From positions 558,001-622,000 of the forward strand of contig CALSOR010000006.1 of the NCBI GenBank assembly GCA_943788025.1: a stretch of DNA of 64,000 bases, in the 5' to 3' direction. Positions 43,764 through 52,931 of this stretch are shown piece by piece. A program made the translations under genes and the position numbers. Below the pieces are notes generated by a model. That model ran no database searches and was not told the DNA's origin. It was given only the letters and a program-made list of their open reading frames with translations. This DNA is from JABAAE01 sp905480545. GTDB taxonomy: Bacteria; Planctomycetota; Planctomycetia; Pirellulales; Pirellulaceae. Each line of letters opens with the position of its first letter. Positions within the stretch are counted from its first letter, which is position 1.

Positions 43764-46451
43764 TTAGAAGTTGTATTCAAATTCGTCGTTAGTAACGTTG
43801 ATACTGATTTTTTTCGGCGAATCCCCATCGAGGCTGCGAAGTAAAAGCTCACGGCTGATGTTGGGAAGCATGGTGTTGGTCAATATGGCATCGATCATTC
43901 GACCGCCACTCTCCAATTCAGTACATCGCTTTACAATCAACTTGACCACATCGTCTTCATAGGTAAACGGGATACCGTAGTTTTCACGAACACGTTTTTC
44001 GATTCTACCCAATTGCAAACGGCAAATTTCAGAAATCATCGCATCGCTCAACGGAAAGTACGGGATGACGACGATCCGCCCAAGCAATGCAGCGGGAAAG
44101 ACTTGCAGCAATGGTTCTCGCATCGCTTGCGCAAGAACTGACGGATCAGGTATCAAATCTGGTTCTTTGCACATGTTCATGATTAAATCGCTACCGACAT
44201 TGCTAGTCAATAAAATCAACGTATTTTTAAAGTCAATGAGTCGACCTTCGCCGTCTTCCATGATTCCCTTATCGAAGACTTGAAAGAAAATTTCATGTAC
44301 ATCTGGGTGAGCTTTTTCAACTTCATCGAGCAACACAACGCTATACGGACGTCGCCGGACCGCTTCTGTCAGAATTCCACCCTCGCCATAACCGACGTAG
44401 CCCGGAGGGGCCCCCTTCAATGTCGACACCGTGTGAGCCTCTTGAAATTCGCTCATGTTAATCGTGATGACATTTTGCTCACCGCCGTACAGCGATTCAG
44501 CAAGTGTTAACGCCGTTTCGGTTTTGCCGACACCGGAAGGACCAGCCAACATAAACACGCCGATCGGTTTGTTTGGGTTATCCAAACTTGCACGCGACGT
44601 TTGAATCCGCTTGGCAATCATCTCCATACCATGATCCTGTCCGATAACACGTTTATTCATGACTTCGGCCAAATTCAAAACGGTTTGGACTTCGTCTTTG
44701 ACCATTCGCCCAACCGGAACGCCAGTCCAGTCCGCGATCACCGAGGCAACCGCTTGCGCGTCGACGCTGGGAAGAATCAGCGGTTCTTCTCCCTGAAGTT
44801 CGAGCAACTGGGTTTGCAATTCAGAAAGTTTATCCAGAAGTTTTTGACGATCCTCATCCGAAATTTTTGTTTCCTCCTCACTGGGCGTTTTTTCAACCGT
44901 GCCGGAAGCCTGACGAAGTTTCGCACGAACGGCTAAAATACGATCGACAATTTTCTTCTCGTCATCCCATCGCTTTTCAAGCCCAACCAATCGCTCTTGG
45001 GCAACTGCAAGTCGCTCGTCTGCTTTGGTTTGACGTTCACCAATATCGACACCAACTGACCTTTCACGGTCAATGATTTCCAATTCGGTTCTGAGTGCCT
45101 CAATTTGACGGCGACAATCCTCGACTTCTGCAGGGACAGAATTTTGACTGATCGCGACTCGGGCACATGAGGTATCCAACACGCTCACTGACTTGTCCGG
45201 CAATTGACGAGCCGGAATGTAACGATGAGAAAGCTTCACAGCCGATTCAAGAGCTTCGTCAAGGACTTGCACCCGATGATGTTGTTCGAGAGTCGATGCC
45301 AAACCGCGCATCATCAATACCGCTTTTTCCTCAGACGGCTCGAGTACCTGCACGACCTGAAAGCGTCGTGTCAGCGCTGGATCTTTTTCGATATGTTTTT
45401 TGTATTCCGCCCAAGTTGTTGCGGCGATCGTTTTTAGCGTGCCACGCGCCAAGGCGGGCTTTAACAGGTTTGCCGCGTCACCGGTTCCAGCCGCTCCACC
45501 GGCGCCGATCAAAGTGTGGGCTTCGTCGATAAATAGAATGATCGGTTTTTCGGATGACTGCACTTCTTCGATCACTTGTCGCAATCGGTTCTCAAATTCG
45601 CCTTTCATGCTTGCCCCAGCTTGCAAGAGCCCGATATCAAGCGAAAGCAACCGAACGTTTTGCATCGATTCGGGAACATCCCCGCTCGCAATTCTAAGCG
45701 CAAAGCCCTCCACGACAGCAGTTTTTCCAACCCCAGCTTCGCCCGTCAAAATCGGATTGTTTTGGCGTCGTCGCATTAAAATGTCAACGACCTGGCGAAT
45801 CTCGGCATCACGCCCGACGATTGGATCGATTTCGCCGTTTCGAGCCTGCTCGGTAAGATCGTTGGTGAATTGAGCAAGAGCTTCTTGCTTACCCATTTGA
45901 GCCGGTGAGATCGCCCCGCTAGCCTCACCCGGTACTGCTCCTCCGCCAACGCCATCGGTCGATTGCATCGAATCTTCTGGTGAGCCCGCAACAATCTTTG
46001 CGAAGCCATCCGACAAAGCGGCCTGATCAATCTTTGAAAATTCTGGCGAAATCTCATTTAAGACATAGGCCAGGCTCTTTGTTTTCAGCATGCCTAAAAT
46101 CAAATGTCCGGAACGAACTTGAAAGTCGCCGCACAAAAGAGTTGCATAGACCCATCCGCGTTCGACCGATTCTTCAACATGAGGTGAAAGGTCTGAAATC
46201 GAAGTTGCGCCACGGGGTAATCGGTCCAACGCGGCCGTCATATCGCTGGCAACTTTTGATGGATCAACCTCGAAATGTCGAAGTATTTTATGGATATCCG
46301 AATCTGGAAGTTGAATGATCTGATAAATCCAATGCACCAATTCAACGTACGGATTACCTCGCATTTTGCAGAAAGTGGTCGCACTTTCAATCGATTTGTA
46401 AGCCAATGAATTCAGCTTGCCGAAAAGATTTGCTCGATTTATTTCGCTCAA
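43764..46451 (-). CDS. clpV: T6SS sheath-recycling ATPase ClpV (TssH)
   Basis: 895 residues starting at TTG with AAGGA six bases upstream. It has an N-terminal sheath-binding domain, a first AAA domain with Walker A GEAGVGKT (237-244) and Walker B IILFIDEAH, a coiled-coil middle domain and a second AAA domain with GPSGVGKTETAL and VVLLDEVEKAHPDV. ClpV unfolds the contracted TssB/TssC sheath for reuse. Length and the helical N-domain fit ClpV rather than the ClpB chaperone, as does its place after tssE-F-G. Confidence 0.95.
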   Translation of the reverse strand: MSEINRANLFGKLNSLAYKSIESATTFCKMRGNPYVELVHWIYQIIQLPDSDIHKILRHFEVDPSKVASDMTAALDRLPRGATSISDLSPHVEESVERGWVYATLLCGDFQVRSGHLILGMLKTKSLAYVLNEISPEFSKIDQAALSDGFAKIVAGSPEDSMQSTDGVGGGAVPGEASGAISPAQMGKQEALAQFTNDLTEQARNGEIDPIVGRDAEIRQVVDILMRRRQNNPILTGEAGVGKTAVVEGFALRIASGDVPESMQNVRLLSLDIGLLQAGASMKGEFENRLRQVIEEVQSSEKPIILFIDEAHTLIGAGGAAGTGDAANLLKPALARGTLKTIAATTWAEYKKHIEKDPALTRRFQVVQVLEPSEEKAVLMMRGLASTLEQHHRVQVLDEALESAVKLSHRYIPARQLPDKSVSVLDTSCARVAISQNSVPAEVEDCRRQIEALRTELEIIDRERSVGVDIGERQTKADERLAVAQERLVGLEKRWDDEKKIVDRILAVRAKLRQASGTVEKTPSEEETKISDEDRQKLLDKLSELQTQLLELQGEEPLILPSVDAQAVASVIADWTGVPVGRMVKDEVQTVLNLAEVMNKRVIGQDHGMEMIAKRIQTSRASLDNPNKPIGVFMLAGPSGVGKTETALTLAESLYGGEQNVITINMSEFQEAHTVSTLKGAPPGYVGYGEGGILTEAVRRRPYSVVLLDEVEKAHPDVHEIFFQVFDKGIMEDGEGRLIDFKNTLILLTSNVGSDLIMNMCKEPDLIPDPSVLAQAMREPLLQVFPAALLGRIVVIPYFPLSDAMISEICRLQLGRIEKRVRENYGIPFTYEDDVVKLIVKRCTELESGGRMIDAILTNTMLPNISRELLLRSLDGDSPKKISINVTNDEFEYNF

Positions 46452-46793
46452 TGGAAGTCCTTTTTTTCCGGATGATCAATGATAGGCTTTAGCCAGATTT
46501 TAACGTTTAAGAATGGTAGGTGCCATAGAATCGCGGGTGATTCTGTTTAAATCCAGCTACGGATTTATCTCAAGTCCAAAAAGGCAAAACGACGCAAACG
46601 CTTTGACAGGAAAACTAAACGATCCGTTTGTTGCGATTGAAGAAAGGCCCCCTGTCATCGACTACCAGAGAGCTCCCAAATGCCCGCGAAACGCCGCAGA
46701 TAAATTGAATCGGTCTTTGGGTCAGAAGTCGTTAACCATTGGCTGACCAATGCCGTTTGCAACGGCGATTTCGTTTGCCCGAGCGAATTATCC
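46452..46793. other. gap between tssG and clpV
   Basis: 342 bases without a supported gene; the downstream end holds the clpV leader. Confidence 0.4.
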
Positions 46794-47813
46794 TTAGGCC
46801 ATTTTTTCGGAGTGAAGGACAAGGTCCTGAGGATCCTCATCTGGCGGACAGCGATTCAACCAAGAGACCCAACCAACCTGAATATTGGAACCAAGTTGCA
46901 TCTGCGGAACGTCTTTTTTTTCCAAGATCACCTTTGCTTGCCAATCCAAAACGAGTCCCGAATAGTTTTTGATAATATCGGCCAAAATCGTTAGGCATGC
47001 TCCACCGGGCAGAAAAGCTTGATACTTATCCATCGGAATCGGGCCAAGATTAACTCGAATGCACTGTTGGCATTCCCATACCTTTGATCCAATTGATGTG
47101 GTTTTACCTAACGCCCCGGTTTCTGGTGACCTGCCAAGAAGTAGCTGATTGGTTTCCGGAATTGTCAACCAATTCCCAACAAATTGCTCAACGTCGATCG
47201 GGACGCTGAAGTAGTCCGTGAGAATCGATTGCAAACCGTCGGCATGATGATTCTGCTGCGAGAAATGCCCAGCATAAAACAGCTTCGTAAGATCATTTAA
47301 CGAATCGCGGTCTTGCAATTCCTCGGTTCCAATCCCCATCAACGAACCGACGTAACTGGAAAAACGATCATCCTTTGGACGATCGAATTGAATAGTCGGT
47401 TCAACCGATGCGTAGGCTCGATAGAAAAAACTCAACAATCGATGGCTAAAGCAATCTGTAAATCGCTGAAAAGTCTCGTCTCGAAAGTCTCGTGCCCTTG
47501 CCATCGCGTATTCAGTAAACTGAATGGGAAATGCGCCATGCGGTCCAAACAGACCCAGAAATTTACAGTCAACATACCACTTTTGATTGGCTGATTCCCA
47601 TTTGACCGAAGCGATTGTCGAGGATGCGAAGTTCATCGACGGCCGTTGTCCGAGCCGAACGATTTCTTCTGTCGGTTTGGCCGATTCGCCCAGCCTCGGC
47701 GACGATGATGCACTGCACTCAAGAAGCCGCATGGCGGAATAAAAGCTGTAACGGTATGGCTTTTCAGAAAGTTCTTTTAAAGAATCTTCCGATTGCCAAG
47801 GGTCGGAGCCCAT
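46794..47813 (-). CDS. tssG: T6SS baseplate protein TssG
   Basis: 339 residues of the TssG (ImpH/VasB) family: LSEKPYRYSFYSAMRLLE, the FLGLFGPHGAFPIQFTEYA segment near residue 93 and FLDLFSHRLLSFFYRAY-like FTDCFSHRLLSFFYRAYAS. TssG pairs with TssF and TssK to form the wedge of the baseplate. Its start overlaps the end of tssF by 37 bases. Confidence 0.93.
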   Translation of the reverse strand: MGSDPWQSEDSLKELSEKPYRYSFYSAMRLLECSASSSPRLGESAKPTEEIVRLGQRPSMNFASSTIASVKWESANQKWYVDCKFLGLFGPHGAFPIQFTEYAMARARDFRDETFQRFTDCFSHRLLSFFYRAYASVEPTIQFDRPKDDRFSSYVGSLMGIGTEELQDRDSLNDLTKLFYAGHFSQQNHHADGLQSILTDYFSVPIDVEQFVGNWLTIPETNQLLLGRSPETGALGKTTSIGSKVWECQQCIRVNLGPIPMDKYQAFLPGGACLTILADIIKNYSGLVLDWQAKVILEKKDVPQMQLGSNIQVGWVSWLNRCPPDEDPQDLVLHSEKMA

Positions 47814-49657
47814 CGCATAACCTCGTTGCGTTTGTCGGTAAGCAGTACCGTCTCTGTGAATGAATTGATTGAGGCAAATCGCTGAAAGAACTGCGATAGC
47901 ACTGCACCCATCAGGAAAACACCATAACCCTGAAAGTTACTTTCGTCCAAATTTAATTTAATTTCCAATCCGCGTCCAAATGATATTGGACCTGCAATAG
48001 GAAGTCGCCGCGTAATCGAGCTTGATTGAATTGATCGCACTCCATCGATTTGCTTTTGAATCGAAATCTCGTTGCTGTTACCAAAGAGCTTGAGCAACCC
48101 TCGCAGTGCCGCCGCACCACGATTGTCCTCGCTGTCGATGACCGACAGATAATTGAGCGACATGTGGTTAACCAAACGCCAGAGCAAGTCGCCCGACTGG
48201 TTGGCAAGAGACTCGCTCGGTACTGTCGGACCAACCAATACATCAATCGCCTGAACCGGTGCACTGATTTCCATCGTAAAGTCAGTGCCGCCGGAATTTA
48301 AAGCCATGTTTAACGGCAAGTCACGATTCGTACACCAAACTTGTACATCAAGCTGGTCGACTTCTGGATTCAATGGTGCGGCATGTCCGTCGACCAGGGA
48401 AAGGTAACATTCACTTCCCAGATAATTTGTTCGGTATCCGAGTCTTCGTTGACGCTCAGATGCAATCCGTGGAGTTCGCCGCATCGTGTAGTAAGCATTG
48501 TCAACCTGACTGGCGTCCTGCGAATTTTGTTTGAAACTGTAAAACGGTAAAAACTGAGCCACCTCATTCGAGTCATTTCCCAACCCAGTCACCGATTCGA
48601 TTTGGTAGACTTCCATGTCCATGGGACGCACGCGATCGGGGACAATATGAAATTCGTGCTGGGTCGGTGTGACGTGAACACGTTCGGCTCGCCTTGGAAA
48701 AAGATTGATGCAGGGAACGCAATTTAAAACAAAGTTCGATTGATCTACCGTCGTTTCAATCGAACGGTCGACTCGATCAAAAAGTATAAACAGTTCAATT
48801 TCGCGGCTTTCGCATTGCTGAATTAGTCTTTTCAATCCGTTGATGCGAAAGAACAGGAATCGCTGATGAAAGGCAAAGTACTCTTTCAACATTCGATAAC
48901 CTTGAAACGAACGATTGCCGCACGGAATCATCGATTCCTTATCGTCGAAGCCAACCGCAGTTAATTCTTCTTTGGGAATCCAACCCAACCATTTGTCATT
49001 GGTGATGTCGCGCATTCCGATCGAAGTCGTATTTGCGAAAATCTGTTCATAAAGGTGAACTGCGTTTTCCAAGTTTCCGTGCAGAAAGAACTCAAGGGAA
49101 TCGCATGGAAGTTCCGCGAATGTATCAATTGTCGTTTTCAATTGGATGCGGACACCTGAATTTGCGTTAGCAACTTTTGCCGGCAAGGCCGCATGAACAG
49201 ACTCTCGATTGAAATAATTTGCGTGCTGAATCTCAATCGGCCAAAGCGTAACTGGATGTGCGGTTCGGTACTCGCAGGATGTTTGCTCTCTCTCGCCAAT
49301 TAAACTTCGCAAACTCGTTCCACGCGGGATTTCAAAACCCTGGTCAAGTGCGCCAGCGGAAAAGTTCGGCTGGAACCGAGCGATGGCCATCGACGGTGTC
49401 GGAGCAAGGTAATCCGGGTACACCATGTCAAACAGATGTTGCGTCAATCGCGGAAACTCGTCGTCCATTTTTAATTGGACTCGGGCCGCCATAAATGCAA
49501 AGCCCTCAAGCAATCGTTCAACATACGGATCAGCGCATTCAAATTCGTCCAAATTGAGTCGTCGTGCAATCTTCGGATACGCTTTAGCGAATTCCGCTCC
49601 CATCCCTCGGATGTATTGCAATTCACTGTTGTAATACTGGAGTAATCGCTGATCCAT
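47777..49657 (-). CDS. tssF: T6SS baseplate protein TssF
   Basis: 626 residues from ATG 49657, preceded by GGGAGA; a GTG one codon earlier is less likely. The TssF (ImpG/VasA) start is typical: YYNSELQYIRGMGAEFAKAY followed by PKIARRLNLD, and then PYVERLLEGFAFMAARVQLK and FDMVYPDYLAPTPSMAIARF. TssF forms the baseplate wedge with TssG. It lies 14 bases from tssE. Confidence 0.94.
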   Translation of the reverse strand: MDQRLLQYYNSELQYIRGMGAEFAKAYPKIARRLNLDEFECADPYVERLLEGFAFMAARVQLKMDDEFPRLTQHLFDMVYPDYLAPTPSMAIARFQPNFSAGALDQGFEIPRGTSLRSLIGEREQTSCEYRTAHPVTLWPIEIQHANYFNRESVHAALPAKVANANSGVRIQLKTTIDTFAELPCDSLEFFLHGNLENAVHLYEQIFANTTSIGMRDITNDKWLGWIPKEELTAVGFDDKESMIPCGNRSFQGYRMLKEYFAFHQRFLFFRINGLKRLIQQCESREIELFILFDRVDRSIETTVDQSNFVLNCVPCINLFPRRAERVHVTPTQHEFHIVPDRVRPMDMEVYQIESVTGLGNDSNEVAQFLPFYSFKQNSQDASQVDNAYYTMRRTPRIASERQRRLGYRTNYLGSECYLSLVDGHAAPLNPEVDQLDVQVWCTNRDLPLNMALNSGGTDFTMEISAPVQAIDVLVGPTVPSESLANQSGDLLWRLVNHMSLNYLSVIDSEDNRGAAALRGLLKLFGNSNEISIQKQIDGVRSIQSSSITRRLPIAGPISFGRGLEIKLNLDESNFQGYGVFLMGAVLSQFFQRFASINSFTETVLLTDKRNEVMRWAPTLGNRKIL

Positions 49658-49673
49658 CACTTCTCCCGCTTTG

Positions 49674-50174
49674 TTAATTCGAGACCGAGACCACGGCGCC
49701 GGTGTCCAAGTCTAATTCTGATTGCAACAGAAACTCAAGAGAATATGGCTGAGCCCAAATCTTGCCTCCGATCTCAATCGATACAGTTTTTCGACCAAAC
49801 AACATCGACTTTCCGAGACTTGCGCTAACCGTCACCGTCTTGCCGATAATCCGTGGCTCGAAAGCAACGATCGCGTCATGAATGCTTCCTTCCATTTTAG
49901 ACAAATCGGTCGTCGAAAGCGACGAACCGGCGAACCCCGGAACACCATAATTCAAAACACATGTTTGAATTTCTGGAAATTCTGAAAGATCGATAGCACA
50001 TTGAATGTTGTTGCAATTTAATAGCCAACTTAAATCCCGAATCACAACTTCTTTTAATTGATTCAGAGTCTGAACTTGATCTTCACGCGTCTCTTTCGTT
50101 TTGTGCGGTTCATTATCCGCAAGCCGCTCCAACAATGACGGTTGAAGCCGGTCGTGTGCAGCGAGTTTTTCCAT
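49674..50174 (-). CDS. tssE: T6SS baseplate protein TssE (gp25-like)
   Basis: 166 residues from ATG 50174; an upstream TTG adds three residues. GPW/gp25 features are LKEVVIRDLSWLLNCNNI, VLNYGVPGFAGSSL and the beta end MLFGRKTVSIEIGGKIWAQP. TssE starts sheath polymerisation on the baseplate. It opens the minus-strand tssE-F-G-clpV operon. Confidence 0.92.
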   Translation of the reverse strand: MEKLAAHDRLQPSLLERLADNEPHKTKETREDQVQTLNQLKEVVIRDLSWLLNCNNIQCAIDLSEFPEIQTCVLNYGVPGFAGSSLSTTDLSKMEGSIHDAIVAFEPRIIGKTVTVSASLGKSMLFGRKTVSIEIGGKIWAQPYSLEFLLQSELDLDTGAVVSVSN

Positions 50175-50519
50175 GTTGCCCAACTTACTCTAAAGGTTAT
50201 CGGAGCCCAACATACGGACCTTAGAGAATGAAGCAATATCGGATACCGTCATTGCTCAATTGTAAAGCCCACAAACAGGGCAAACTCCGAAGCATCGGAT
50301 GACCAAGAGAAGTACGCGATCTCATGTCATCGGTCGCCAACGCACCAAACGAATGTATTTTGAGGAAACACCAGCGAAATTGAATTTGGATTGCGATTTT
50401 GAAAAACGCTTGATGCGGTCCATAAAAGCATCATTTCCTTGCAGCTTTCGTGTGTTGATTTAGAACGATTATGCCGATAAATCCGATTGTGTGTCCTATT
50501 TTCGTTGTGTCCGTGCGCC
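50175..50519. other. divergent intergenic region
   Basis: It separates tssE (minus) from the TolC-family gene (plus) and must carry promoters for both. I see no clear promoter motif and no gene. Confidence 0.4.
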
Positions 50520-52784
50520 ATGTTTTTCCGCAAAAAACCGTTTAACATCTGCAAAGTGGCCTTGCTGCTCTGTTTGCTGAATGGATGCGGTACGCCCAGA
50601 CATCTGATCGAATTCGAATCGGATATTTCAAAATATCGAGGACTCGTTGACACCGTTCAATATCAAAACGTGAATGATCCGGACGGCGTCACGCAAATTC
50701 AGGACCTTGACCAACCGCCCGCGACCGTCGATGACCAGCCACGCGAACCCTATTATATGTCGGTTGAAGAAGCGGTAATGAGTGCTCTGACGAACTCAAG
50801 AATTCTTCGCGATCTCGGCGGACGATTGGTGCGAGCACCGGAAGCAGTCCGAACGATTGTCGATCCAGCCATTGTGGAAACTGATCCGATCACGGGTATC
50901 GAAGCATCGTTGAGCGCATACGATGCTGTATTTGCTAGCAGTTTATTTGCCGAGAAGAATGACTTTGCGGCAAACAACTTATTCCAGTTACAAGGCGCCG
51001 ACACGTTTCAGCAGGATTTCTCTACCTTCCAGGTAGAACTGTCCAAGGCATCATCGTCGGGAACAGAGTTTGCGATCAGGCAAAATTTCGAATACGACGC
51101 CAACAACTCGCCCGCAAATCTTTTCCCGAGCGCATGGAACACAAATATCGAAGCTGAGGTCCGCCAACCGCTGCTTCAGGGGCGGGGTGTAGCATTCAAT
51201 CAAATCGCTGGGCCGAATGGAACAATCAAAAATTTCAACGGTGTTCTACTCGCGCGGCTGAATACAGACATGAGCCAGTTGGAATTTGAAATTGCGGTTC
51301 GCGACATGGTAAACAATGTTGAGAATGCTTATTGGGATCTCTATTACGCATACCGGTTTCTCGAATCGAGAATTGCTGCTCGGGATGCCGCCATGGACAC
51401 CTGGAAAAAAGTGAGCGCACGCGAAGGACTTCAGAACAGTACCAATGTCTTGAATGAACAGGCTAGTGAGCAATACTGGGAATTTGAAGAAGAAGTGGTC
51501 AATGCGAAATCGGGACGCGTGATCGACGGCACAAGATCGAATAATGGAAGCCATGGTGGAACTTTCAACGGCAATGTGGGCGTTCAGGTTGCCGAACGAA
51601 GCCTTCGTCTGTTAATAGGCTGGCCAATCAATGATTCAAAGGAAATCCGCCCGAAGGAAGACCCGGCAGTTGCGGAAGTCCTTTTCGATTGGTCAGAAAT
51701 TGCCAGAGAAGCGGTTGCCAACCGAGCTGAAATTCGAAGGCAAGAGTTATTGCTGAAACGCCATGGACTGGAATTGGCTGCAACCAGAAACTTTTTGCTC
51801 CAAAGAGTCGACCTGGTTGGCCTTTATCGTTTTCGCGGGTTCGGCAAACAACTGCTTGGTTCAAATCGGGACGGGATAGATCGGTTTGACAATGCTTATG
51901 CCGATCTAACATCTGGTGATTTTCAGGAATGGCGTATAGGAATCGAAACAGCTCTTCCGATCGGATTTCGGCAGGCCCATGCAGCGGTCCGACAAGCCCA
52001 ACTAAAATACAGTCGTGAACAGTCCATATTGGACGAATTGTCGCGTGAAGTGTTGACGAATTTGAGCAACGAGTATGGAAACATCCGACGAGCGTATAAA
52101 GCGATGCAGTTGAACTTCAATCGACGTTTTGCCGCAAAAAAACGCTTGGCGATTTTACTAGATCGTGAAGGAAGTTTCGGCGTCGATCTTAGCGACATGC
52201 TCTACGCGCAGCGCCGTGCTGCAAACGCAGATTCACAGTTCTTCAAGTCGCTAATCGAGTACGTGATTGCTATCAAAAACGTGCATTTCGAAAAAGGATC
52301 GTTACTTCGCTACAACAACGTGTTTTTGACAGATGTGAATCCCTCCGAAAAACTGGAACAACGCCGGACGTCGATCTCCACTCCCATGTCCATCATGCGC
52401 GGTGACGCACCAAATGACTTTCCCCCGACAAACATCGCCCCAAGTAATATCGCCCCGATCGTCGACTCACCGCCACGCAACATAAAAAGTGAAATATTGC
52501 CGAACAGCAGCCTGAACAATGCTCCACGCCCCGACGTGAAATCACAGAATGATGAATTACCCAAAACGGGTGAACTGAATCCTCCCGTGCCTACCGGAGC
52601 GGAATCAACTCGTACGCTGACGATCAACGCAGCACCGAAAACGGGAGCCATTCAAAGGGATAGACATTCCAGTCCTCGCCATACGAATTTTAATTTCTCA
52701 CCATCAGAAAAAGCGTTAGGTGGGAGTGGGTTCCAGCAATCGTCGACCTCTAAAGCAGTCTTCAAAACTCCTGTCGCCCGCTAA
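50520..52784 (+). CDS. TolC-family outer-membrane lipoprotein
   Basis: 754 residues from ATG 50520 with a lipoprotein signal (VALLLCLLNGCG, lipid cysteine in LLNGC). Long helical hairpins typical of outer-membrane efflux proteins follow: FEIAVRDMVNNVENAYWDLY, VANRAEIRRQELLLKRHGLE, HAAVRQAQLKYSREQSILDE. The last ~150 residues are a proline- and asparagine-rich tail (FPPTNIAPSNIAPIVD) beyond the usual TolC length (~450-500). No efflux pump genes are adjacent. It interrupts the type VI locus on the opposite strand to its neighbours, so a link with T6SS is unproven. Confidence 0.8.
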   Translation: MFFRKKPFNICKVALLLCLLNGCGTPRHLIEFESDISKYRGLVDTVQYQNVNDPDGVTQIQDLDQPPATVDDQPREPYYMSVEEAVMSALTNSRILRDLGGRLVRAPEAVRTIVDPAIVETDPITGIEASLSAYDAVFASSLFAEKNDFAANNLFQLQGADTFQQDFSTFQVELSKASSSGTEFAIRQNFEYDANNSPANLFPSAWNTNIEAEVRQPLLQGRGVAFNQIAGPNGTIKNFNGVLLARLNTDMSQLEFEIAVRDMVNNVENAYWDLYYAYRFLESRIAARDAAMDTWKKVSAREGLQNSTNVLNEQASEQYWEFEEEVVNAKSGRVIDGTRSNNGSHGGTFNGNVGVQVAERSLRLLIGWPINDSKEIRPKEDPAVAEVLFDWSEIAREAVANRAEIRRQELLLKRHGLELAATRNFLLQRVDLVGLYRFRGFGKQLLGSNRDGIDRFDNAYADLTSGDFQEWRIGIETALPIGFRQAHAAVRQAQLKYSREQSILDELSREVLTNLSNEYGNIRRAYKAMQLNFNRRFAAKKRLAILLDREGSFGVDLSDMLYAQRRAANADSQFFKSLIEYVIAIKNVHFEKGSLLRYNNVFLTDVNPSEKLEQRRTSISTPMSIMRGDAPNDFPPTNIAPSNIAPIVDSPPRNIKSEILPNSSLNNAPRPDVKSQNDELPKTGELNPPVPTGAESTRTLTINAAPKTGAIQRDRHSSPRHTNFNFSPSEKALGGSGFQQSSTSKAVFKTPVAR

Positions 52785-52931
52785 AAAAGGCACTAACAGT
52801 CAGCAATTCGATGGATTTCGGGTCCCTGACGGGCTAACTCTGGAACCGCTTACTTCTTCAAGAAGCAGAACGTTACTTATAGCAAAACTTCTTGTGAGTG
52901 AGTGAGAAGGTCGTTCTTGTCAAACGAATGT

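Noticed and set aside
43764..46451. ClpB disaggregase
   Set aside because: The N-domain and the position after tssE-F-G point to ClpV.
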